A model generated the notes under the pieces. That model saw only the letters and a list, made by a program, of their open reading frames with translations. It ran no database searches and was not told the origin of the DNA. Made by a program: the position numbers and the translations under genes. Below, one piece after another: positions 1 through 5,236 of a stretch of DNA of 13,542 nt (position 1 is its first letter; each line of letters begins with the position of its first letter). The stretch is from JBBRMW01 sp038239365. Its GTDB lineage: Bacteria; Chloroflexota; Anaerolineae; Aggregatilineales; UBA2796. The DNA lies in NCBI GenBank assembly GCA_038239365.1, contig JBBSEU010000160.1, positions 1 to 13,542 on the forward strand, in the 5' to 3' direction.

Positions 1-777
1 ACAAATAAGCGTACCGGGTATATCGCCGAGCAGTGCCGCTTCCAACATACCAGGCTGCGTGCCGCCGAAAATATGGATGTGCAACCCCTTGACTCGTTCG
101 GCTAAGTCGACCATCGAACGCACTTTGGACGCCATGCCGCCTGTGACATCTGTGCCGTGCGATCCGCCTAACGCGCCCGCGATCTCGTTCAGGTTGCCGG
201 GTGTGATGCGTGGGATGATCGCGCCCGCTGAATCGTAAACGCCTTCAACTTCACCCAACAAGAAAATTTGGGTCGGGTTTAGCCGTTCGGCCAGATAGAA
301 AAAGATCGTTTCAGTAGAAATAATCGTCCCGCCGCGCACGCTGTCCAGCGCCACATCGCCATAGACCAATGGAATCAGATCGTGTGCCAGAAGCTGTTCA
401 ATCGGCGCGGTTTCCAGGTAATCGAGTCGGCCATCGCTGCATTGCGCCGAAGCGGATGGTTGTACAGCGAACACAGGCAAACCGGCCTCGTGCAGCGATT
501 CCAGCACCAGATTGTTGAGCCGTCGTGCGACAGTTGCCACTTCCGCGAAGCCGCGCCAATCGGCGGGCGAATGAACGCTTTCGACGGTGCCGTATTTGCG
601 CGCGGCTACATGCCCGAACGATCCGCTCCCATGCCCAAGCAGCAAATGCAGTTCGGTGCGCCTTTGGAAAGCGGTGGCGATCTCTTTGGCGGCGCGCTGC
701 ATGGTAGCCGCGTGGAAATGTTCGGACTCGCGCTTATCGGTGATGAGTGAGCCACCCAGCTTGACGAAGGTTAGCAA
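1..777 (-). CDS. Isopentenyl phosphate kinase (3' end cut by window edge)
   Basis: The product would phosphorylate isopentenyl phosphate to isopentenyl diphosphate with ATP, in the cytosol, as the last step of the alternative mevalonate pathway. Reading from a TTG at 777 gives 259 residues up to the window edge with no stop. Amino-acid-kinase family features are visible: KLGGSLITDK at residues 6-15; GHGSGSFGH at 48-56, where the final His is the family's substrate-phosphate-binding and catalytic His that marks IPK; GDV at 140-142; and DVTGGMASKV at 210-219. The length and the ending GTLI match the end of known IPKs, so only a few residues are missing. TTG is chosen because it places the first beta strand right at the N-terminus, has AGG 9 nt upstream, and the only other in-frame codons before a stop (near 836) are non-standard. 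It is transcribed divergently from the PadR gene. Family assignment is strong; substrate is inferred from the His motif. Confidence 0.9.
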   Translation of the reverse strand, partial: MLTFVKLGGSLITDKRESEHFHAATMQRAAKEIATAFQRRTELHLLLGHGSGSFGHVAARKYGTVESVHSPADWRGFAEVATVARRLNNLVLESLHEAGLPVFAVQPSASAQCSDGRLDYLETAPIEQLLAHDLIPLVYGDVALDSVRGGTIISTETIFFYLAERLNPTQIFLLGEVEGVYDSAGAIIPRITPGNLNEIAGALGGSHGTDVTGGMASKVRSMVDLAERVKGLHIHIFGGTQPGMLEAALLGDIPGTLIC

Positions 778-804
778 CTCGATGATCCTATTTGGCTTGT
801 GTCC

Positions 805-810
805 ATTATA
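805..810 (-). promoter_or_regulatory. Candidate -10 box for the isopentenyl phosphate kinase gene
   Basis: The minus strand reads TATAAT here, a perfect sigma-70 -10 hexamer, 27 nt upstream of the TTG start, with a TAGGAT ribosome-binding-like sequence (785-790) between them. No convincing -35 hexamer lies 16-18 bp upstream (candidates read ACAATT or TACAAT), so this may be a weak or -35-independent promoter. The predicted leader is about 20 nt. Confidence 0.5.
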
Positions 811-854
811 GCGAATAAGCTGCGGGCAATTGTATCAGAATGACTGTTAGTAAC

Positions 855-885
855 CCTGTTTCACCTGCAAAGCAGGTGGAGCAGG
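855..885. other. Strong 14-bp hairpin in the divergent intergenic region
   Basis: Bases 855-868 can pair with 872-885 around a 3-nt AAA loop. The upper seven pairs (CACCTGC/GCAGGTG, 862-868 with 872-878) are perfect Watson-Crick, and the lower seven include three G-T wobbles. The right arm also contains a direct repeat: AGCAGGTG occurs at 871-878 and again at 880-887. No T-run follows on either strand, and both flanking genes are transcribed away from it, so it is not a clear intrinsic terminator. It could be a protein-binding dyad. The 262-bp gap at 778-1039 also holds the promoters listed separately; I see no gene in it. Confidence 0.5.
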
Positions 886-963
886 TGTATGAGTTTTACT
901 AGCAAACGATAAACAGACTGAAGCAAAACGCAAATTCATCTAACTCGATCAGGTTGACCCCTA

Positions 964-991
964 TTGACAATAATCTATTACGAATTATACT
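964..991 (+). promoter_or_regulatory. Sigma-70-type promoter for the padR-hydrolase operon
   Basis: A perfect -35 hexamer TTGACA (964-969) is followed after 16 bp by TATACT (986-991), a 5/6 match to the -10 consensus. Transcription would start near 998, giving a leader of roughly 40 nt before the PadR start at 1040. This is the best-matching promoter in the window. Confidence 0.65.
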
Positions 992-1026
992 GCTTGCAAA
1001 CGTAGTAATATCAAATGGAGTATAAT
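984..1026. promoter_or_regulatory. Inverted repeat at the padR promoter (candidate operator)
   Basis: ATTATACT at 984-991 and AGTATAAT at 1019-1026 form an exact 8-bp inverted repeat with 27 bp between the arms (35 bp centre to centre). The left arm covers the -10 box of the promoter at 964-991 and the right arm ends 13 nt before the PadR start codon. PadR-family repressors typically bind dyads overlapping their own promoters, so autoregulation is plausible. The right arm also reads TATAAT and could instead be a second -10 giving a nearly leaderless transcript. Confidence 0.4.
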
Positions 1027-1039
1027 CAAAGAGAAACCA

Positions 1040-1657
1040 ATGAACGCCAAAATCAGTCGGGATTTGACCACGCTGGAATATATGCTGTTGGGAGTCCTCA
1101 GCACGGGTGAACAATCGGGCTACAGCATCAACACGACCTTGCAAAACGGCATCTATCGCTGGAAGGCGAGTCCCGGTGCAACCTATCCGGCGTTAAAGCG
1201 TCTCGAAAAAAACGAGATCATCGCCAGTGAAATTCAAATCGTCAATGAAACGCAATCGCGCAAGGTGTACCACCTCACCGCCGAGGGCGAAGGTTTGATC
1301 GATCAATGGATTACCGCGCCGTTGACCGAAACTGAGCTGCTCGAAGAACATAATATCATGCTGGTCAAATTTCTGTTTGCAGAAGCCCGGTTGAGCCGCG
1401 ATCAGGTGCTTGGCTTCCTGGACGAATATGAGCAGCGAATGGACGTTTTCGATTCAAAGCTCCGCATCATGTATCAGTTTGCGAAAGCGGTGTCTTCAAC
1501 CCATCAAAAGCTGATTTACAAGTCGATTGCGATGGAACGTATTGCCCATCGCCGCTGGCTCAGAAGTGCGCGGCAGGCGCTGCTGAATGATGAGCGCGAA
1601 TCACTTAACAAAGAGGATGCCTTCGCGTCCGCACTGGAGTCTTTACTCGGCACGTAA
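1040..1657 (+). CDS. PadR-family transcriptional regulator
   Basis: A DNA-binding repressor of the PadR type, 205 residues. Residues 11-84 form the winged helix: TLEYMLLGVLS (11-21), SGYSI (26-30), the recognition-helix stretch ATYPALKRLEKNEII (47-61) and the wing ending in RKVYHLTAEGEGLI (74-87). These match the PadR signature (LLG-L, GY-I, YP-L-RLE, Y-LT--G). Residues about 95-185 are the helical C-terminal dimerisation region of the longer PadR subgroup (Vir_act_alpha_C-like). The ligand cannot be told from sequence. It heads a probable two-gene operon with the hydrolase 42 bp downstream. An inverted repeat spanning its promoter suggests it represses itself. The ATG at 1040 has only a weak ribosome-binding site (AGAG). 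Family is certain; target genes are inferred. Confidence 0.9.
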   Translation: MNAKISRDLTTLEYMLLGVLSTGEQSGYSINTTLQNGIYRWKASPGATYPALKRLEKNEIIASEIQIVNETQSRKVYHLTAEGEGLIDQWITAPLTETELLEEHNIMLVKFLFAEARLSRDQVLGFLDEYEQRMDVFDSKLRIMYQFAKAVSSTHQKLIYKSIAMERIAHRRWLRSARQALLNDERESLNKEDAFASALESLLGT

Positions 1658-1699
1658 ACATTTGTCTTTCCTAGTCAAATAACTCGAAAGCGGTGTTTC

Positions 1700-2551
1700 A
1701 TGCCTATCGAACATCACCAAATTGAACGCGATGGCCTGCACTGGCACGTTGTGACCAGCGGGCCGGTTGATGCGCCACCCGTCTTGCTGCTCCATTGCTG
1801 GACTGGCAATTGGACGCTCTGGGAAAAAACGATTGAGGCGCTGAGTGGACGGTATCGCTTGATCGTTCCCGATCATCTGGGGTTCGGTCAGAGTGACAAG
1901 CCCAGCGGCGATCATTATGGTATCAGGCTGCAGGCGGAGCGATCTTTGCACATACTCAAACACTTTGGCTATGAACGCGCCCGCGTCATGGGTCACAGCA
2001 TGGGCGGACAAATTGGCCTGACGCTGGCCGGGATATGTCCTGACGCCATCGAACGGTTGATCGTTGTTGACCCGGCGGTGACGGGAAAATTACACCCGCT
2101 GGCAGGCCCTGGCCTGTTGTGGATGATGCTGGTTCGCCGGGGAATGGCGGGTTTCGTGGAGTCGCTCACACGATTGGCATTACGTTTTCCAGTTATTGGA
2201 CTCCAGGCGATGCGGATGTATTTTCCACACCCCGCTAAACAGCGTGAGGCAGCTTTGTATTGGGCAGGACAATTGATAGCGGATGGACAGCTTTATTCAG
2301 CGGCATGGGCAGAGCATTCGATAATCACCGGGGATGTGACTCCGCTGCTGGGGAAGATTAGCGCGCCAACCCTGGCAATCTGGGGTATTAAGGATTATTG
2401 TGTGCCGATCAGTGAATGCGCGGTTCTGGGAAAACATATCCGGGATTTTCGCGCACTGCGTATTCCCGCCATTGGGCATTTCCCGATGATTGAGGCGTGG
2501 CCTGCTTTCAAAGACGAAGTGACGGCATTTCTGGGCGATGCTCACCGCTGA
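1700..2551 (+). CDS. Alpha/beta hydrolase
   Basis: A 283-residue alpha/beta-hydrolase-fold protein, probably cytosolic, with no signal peptide. The triad can be placed: nucleophile Ser100 in GHSMGG (98-103), acid Asp232 in WGIKDYCVP (228-236), and His260 in IGHFPMIE (258-265). The oxyanion-hole strand is VLLLHCWTG (28-36), with HCW replacing the common HGF/HGW, and PDHLGFGQSDKP (57-68) is the usual loop before the nucleophile elbow. The cap region is about 125-210. The family covers esterases, haloalkane or epoxide hydrolases, haloperoxidase-like enzymes and C-C bond hydrolases; Asp232 sits after strand 7, the esterase-like position, and the substrate is unknown. The gene follows padR by 42 bp and its last 10 bp overlap the convergent mevalonate kinase gene. 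It may be the PadR target and may process the compound PadR senses, but that is inference. Confidence 0.88.
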   Translation: MPIEHHQIERDGLHWHVVTSGPVDAPPVLLLHCWTGNWTLWEKTIEALSGRYRLIVPDHLGFGQSDKPSGDHYGIRLQAERSLHILKHFGYERARVMGHSMGGQIGLTLAGICPDAIERLIVVDPAVTGKLHPLAGPGLLWMMLVRRGMAGFVESLTRLALRFPVIGLQAMRMYFPHPAKQREAALYWAGQLIADGQLYSAAWAEHSIITGDVTPLLGKISAPTLAIWGIKDYCVPISECAVLGKHIRDFRALRIPAIGHFPMIEAWPAFKDEVTAFLGDAHR

Positions 2552-3471
2552 ATCACGGTTTGCCAAGTGTTGATCGCGCCCGCATCACGCAGCGCCATTT
2601 CGACCCGTTCCGCCGTCGCGGGTTGCGCCAGCGCGATCACGTTGCCGCCGCGCCCGCCGCCAGATAGTTTCGCGCCCAGTGCCCCGGCATCAGTGGCGGC
2701 TTGTACTAACCGATCTAACACCTCGGATGAGACGGTGAGCGCGGCCAATAACGTGTGATTTTCGTTCATCAGTGCGCCAACTGCCGACTCGTCGCCCTTT
2801 TCAATCGCGGGTCGGGCAAGCTGGCTGAGCGCGCCGATACGTTCAAGAATTGAGGTTATACGCGGGGTATCCGCATCGTACAGGCTGCGAACATCGCCGA
2901 CGGTTTCGCGTGTCGAGTGCGCGATCCCGGAGTCGGCGATAATCAGCGTTAACGGTTTCCCCACGCTGAACAGTTCGGGCGCTGTGCCGCGAATGAAATA
3001 GACCGGATGGCCGAACACGATCACGGTGTTATCAATGCCACTCGGCGTGCCGTGATACAGTTTTTCGATCTCGTAAACCAGTTTGTTGAGTGATTCGCCT
3101 TCAAGTGGTTTACCGAGGGCACGGCTCAGTTCACGCATCAAAGCGGTTGTAACCGCCGCGCCGCTGCCCATTCCACTGGCAACCGGGATCGTCGAACGCA
3201 CATTGATGATCAGATCAAGCGTTGGAGCATCAATCTCTCGTAACACGAGTTGGGCGGCAATCGCCAATGCGTGCGTGGTTCGGCCTTCCCGAAGGACGCG
3301 AAACTCTTTACCGGTGTCGTGCGCGCGGATGATGAGGCCAGTTTTGCGCGGCGCGACCACTGCTTCAGCCGTCGCGCACAAAGTTTCAAATGGCACGGCA
3401 ATCGCGGGCTGTCCATAGACAACCGCATGTTCACCGAACAGGATGATTTTGGCAGGGGCGCGGCTCGTCAC
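2542..3471 (-). CDS. mvk: Mevalonate kinase (GHMP kinase)
   Basis: It phosphorylates mevalonate to 5-phosphomevalonate with ATP in the cytosol. From a GTG at 3471 it has 309 residues, normal for bacterial and archaeal mevalonate kinases. The GHMP motifs are present: APAKIILFGEHAVVYG (5-20), PVASGMGSGAA (96-106, phosphate-binding loop), HGTPSGID (141-148, with the catalytic Asp148) and KLSGGGRGG (268-276). I prefer the GTG over an in-frame ATG at 3522 because GTG overlaps the stop of the upstream UbiA gene by 4 bp (GTGA, 3468-3471), a classic coupling arrangement, and places the first motif at residue 5 as in homologues. The ATG would instead give a 55-bp overlap and an unusual 17-residue extension. 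The 3' end overlaps the convergent hydrolase gene by 10 bp. Phosphomevalonate kinase or galactokinase are less likely, since HGTPSGID and FGEHAVVYG are typical of mevalonate kinase. Confidence 0.92.
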   Translation of the reverse strand: MTSRAPAKIILFGEHAVVYGQPAIAVPFETLCATAEAVVAPRKTGLIIRAHDTGKEFRVLREGRTTHALAIAAQLVLREIDAPTLDLIINVRSTIPVASGMGSGAAVTTALMRELSRALGKPLEGESLNKLVYEIEKLYHGTPSGIDNTVIVFGHPVYFIRGTAPELFSVGKPLTLIIADSGIAHSTRETVGDVRSLYDADTPRITSILERIGALSQLARPAIEKGDESAVGALMNENHTLLAALTVSSEVLDRLVQAATDAGALGAKLSGGGRGGNVIALAQPATAERVEMALRDAGAINTWQTVIQR

Positions 3472-4391
3472 GGCTTCAGCAGCGGCGCAATATATAGAAC
3501 TCCGATCACTGATAGCACCCACAGGCCAATATCGATCAGCAGCGGCTTGTCCTTAAACAGCAGTTCATCCGGTGCGCCGCCTTCACCCTTGACATGGATC
3601 AGATACAAGTAGCGGAAAATGCCATAGACCACGAAAGGCACGGTCAGCAGCATCACATTCGGTGCAAGATTCGTGCGCGCTTCAATAGTGTAGAGCGTGT
3701 AGGCCAAAACACTGCCTGTCGTGACCATTCGCAGCATATCATCCAGCAGTGCCAGATTGTAATGTTTGTAGGTGGCGCGTACATCGGCGGCATTTCCGGC
3801 CAGCAGGATCAATTCCTGACGACGTTTGCCGACTGCCAGAAACAGCGCCAGCACGCCCGCACACACGTACAACCAGGGCGAAAAAGCCGTCACCGTGATC
3901 ACGACAACGCCTGCCAGCACGCGCAGCACAAACCCGGCAGCGATGGCAAACACATCGATCAGGACAATGTTCTTGAGGTAGAATGAGTAGGCGATGTGCA
4001 GGATGAGATACGAAAACAGCACGAGCGCCAATGGCACGCTGTACGTTAGCGCAATGCCGATGGCAATCACCGGAAGGATGATCGCGGCGGCGGTGGCAAT
4101 CGGCAGTGGAAGTTGTCCGGCTGGAATCGGACGGAATTTCTTTTTCGGGTGCATCCGATCCCGCTCAATATCGACAATATCATTAATCAGGTAGATCGTG
4201 CTGGCCGTCAGGCACAACAGCCCGAAACCGACCACGACACGCAGCAACGCTTCTTTGTGTGTTAGCTGTCGGTCAAACAGGATGGCCGCGAAGATGAATC
4301 CGTTTTTTGCCCACTGTCTTGGCCGCATGGTACGGATCAAGCCACGAAGCGACATTGGCAGCGCGCGCCACATTCCGATTGAACCCTGCAT
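3468..4391 (-). CDS. UbiA-family prenyltransferase, decaprenyl-phosphate phosphoribosyltransferase-like
   Basis: An integral membrane protein resembling 5-phosphoribosyl-1-diphosphate:decaprenyl-phosphate phosphoribosyltransferase (Rv3806c type), which moves phosphoribose from PRPP to a polyprenyl phosphate on the cytosolic side. From the ATG at 4391 it has 307 residues and about eight to nine hydrophobic helices. MRPRQWAKN near residue 22 and the metal motif NDIVDIERDRMHP at 70-82 followed by KKKFRPIPAG (83-92) are typical of this subgroup rather than menaquinone or heme prenyltransferases. LKNIVLIDVFAIAAGFVLR (139-157) is the second polar loop. The same frame runs back to a TTG at 4439, but that codon abuts a TATAAT on this strand; the ATG at 4391 has GGAA about 8 nt upstream and gives the usual N-terminal length. 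It is translationally coupled to mevalonate kinase. The exact prenyl and sugar substrates are inferred. Confidence 0.85.
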   Translation of the reverse strand: MQGSIGMWRALPMSLRGLIRTMRPRQWAKNGFIFAAILFDRQLTHKEALLRVVVGFGLLCLTASTIYLINDIVDIERDRMHPKKKFRPIPAGQLPLPIATAAAIILPVIAIGIALTYSVPLALVLFSYLILHIAYSFYLKNIVLIDVFAIAAGFVLRVLAGVVVITVTAFSPWLYVCAGVLALFLAVGKRRQELILLAGNAADVRATYKHYNLALLDDMLRMVTTGSVLAYTLYTIEARTNLAPNVMLLTVPFVVYGIFRYLYLIHVKGEGGAPDELLFKDKPLLIDIGLWVLSVIGVLYIAPLLKP

Positions 4392-4430
4392 TAGTGATTC
4401 CAAGCTGAGCGACTCCGATAAAGTAGTCGC

Positions 4431-4436
4431 ATTATA
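4431..4436 (-). promoter_or_regulatory. Candidate -10 box for the UbiA-mevalonate kinase operon
   Basis: The minus strand reads TATAAT immediately after the TTG at 4437-4439, the first in-frame start of the UbiA frame. Transcription would begin near 4424 and give a 33-nt leader to the ATG at 4391. No good -35 hexamer is visible upstream, where tlyA begins. On the plus strand the same stretch reads TATACA (4433-4438), so a divergent tlyA promoter could overlap it. Confidence 0.45.
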
Positions 4437-4450
4437 CAACAGGTAGTGTG

Positions 4451-5236
4451 ATGGCGGAGAAGCAGCGGCTTGACATTTTAGTTACAGATCGCGGGTTGGC
4501 CGTCAGCCGCGAAATGGCACGCCGCCTGATCATGGAAGGGAATGTCACGGTGGGCGGTCAGTTAGCGGATAAACCGGGGATGCGCGTTGCCCTGACGGCT
4601 GACATCGTGGTAAAGGCACTGCCGCGCTTTGTCAGTCGGGGTGGCGATAAATTACTGGCGGCACTTGAAGCCTTTGATGTACCGGTACATCGCGCCATTT
4701 GTGCCGATGTGGGCGCGAGTACGGGCGGCTTCACTGATTGTTTATTGCAGCACGGCGCGGCCAAAGTGTATGCGATTGACGTGGGTTACGGGCAGATCGA
4801 TTACGGTTTGCGAACCGATCCGCGCGTGGTGGTCATGGAACGTACCAACGCACGCTATGTCGAGTCGCTGCCTGAACGCCCGTCGTTGATCGTGATTGAT
4901 GCGTCGTTTATTTCGCTCAAATTACTGCTGCCCGTCGTCAGACGCTGGATGACTGATCCGGGGCGCATCGTGACGCTGATCAAGCCGCAGTTTGAGGCGG
5001 GGCGCGGCGAAGTGGGCAAGGGCGGAGTCGTCAAAGATACGGCCATTCATCGGAGCGTGCTGCACGATATTCTGAATGCGGCACAAGGGGATGAGTTCGC
5101 GGTACTTGGCTTGATCATCAGCCCGCTCAAAGGCCCCGCCGGGAACATCGAATTCTTGGCGTATCTGACCACTGAAACACTCCCGTCGATTGATCTTGAC
5201 GCAGCAATAGAGGCGGTTTTGCCTGTTGAGTCCTGA
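4451..5236 (+). CDS. tlyA: TlyA-family rRNA (cytidine-2'-O)-methyltransferase
   Basis: A 261-residue SAM-dependent methyltransferase expected to 2'-O-methylate cytidines in rRNA; the family modifies 16S and/or 23S rRNA and is also annotated hemolysin A. An S4 RNA-binding domain covers about 5-60 (RLDILVTDRGLAVSREMARR, then GNVTVGG). An FtsJ/RrmJ-like Rossmann domain follows, with the SAM motif DVGASTGGFTD (86-96) and DVGYGQIDYGLR (110-121), both typical of TlyA. The K-D-K-E catalytic tetrad can be placed at Lys67 (SRGGDK), Asp150 (VIDASF), Lys178 (LIKPQFE) and Glu234 (NIEFLAY). A GTG at 4448 lies just before the ATG at 4451; AGGT at 4441-4444 is better spaced for the ATG. It is divergent from the UbiA gene and its end overlaps the next gene by 11 nt. 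Confidence 0.93.
   Translation: MAEKQRLDILVTDRGLAVSREMARRLIMEGNVTVGGQLADKPGMRVALTADIVVKALPRFVSRGGDKLLAALEAFDVPVHRAICADVGASTGGFTDCLLQHGAAKVYAIDVGYGQIDYGLRTDPRVVVMERTNARYVESLPERPSLIVIDASFISLKLLLPVVRRWMTDPGRIVTLIKPQFEAGRGEVGKGGVVKDTAIHRSVLHDILNAAQGDEFAVLGLIISPLKGPAGNIEFLAYLTTETLPSIDLDAAIEAVLPVES

Noticed and set aside
382..811. Several plus-strand open frames at the window start
   Set aside because: They are antisense to the isopentenyl phosphate kinase gene, whose motifs read clearly on the minus strand.
994..1026. TTGCAA plus TATAAT as a second padR promoter
   Set aside because: The 21-bp spacing is too long for sigma-70; TTGACA-16 bp-TATACT just upstream is far better.
1660..1680. ATTTG/CAAAT dyad between padR and the hydrolase gene
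   Set aside because: A 5-bp AT-rich stem with an 11-nt loop is expected by chance and gives no support for a terminator or operator.
3472..3522. ATG at 3522 as the mevalonate kinase start
   Set aside because: It would overlap the UbiA gene by 55 bp and add 17 residues without family similarity; the GTG at 3471 gives a 4-bp GTGA overlap and the expected N-terminus.
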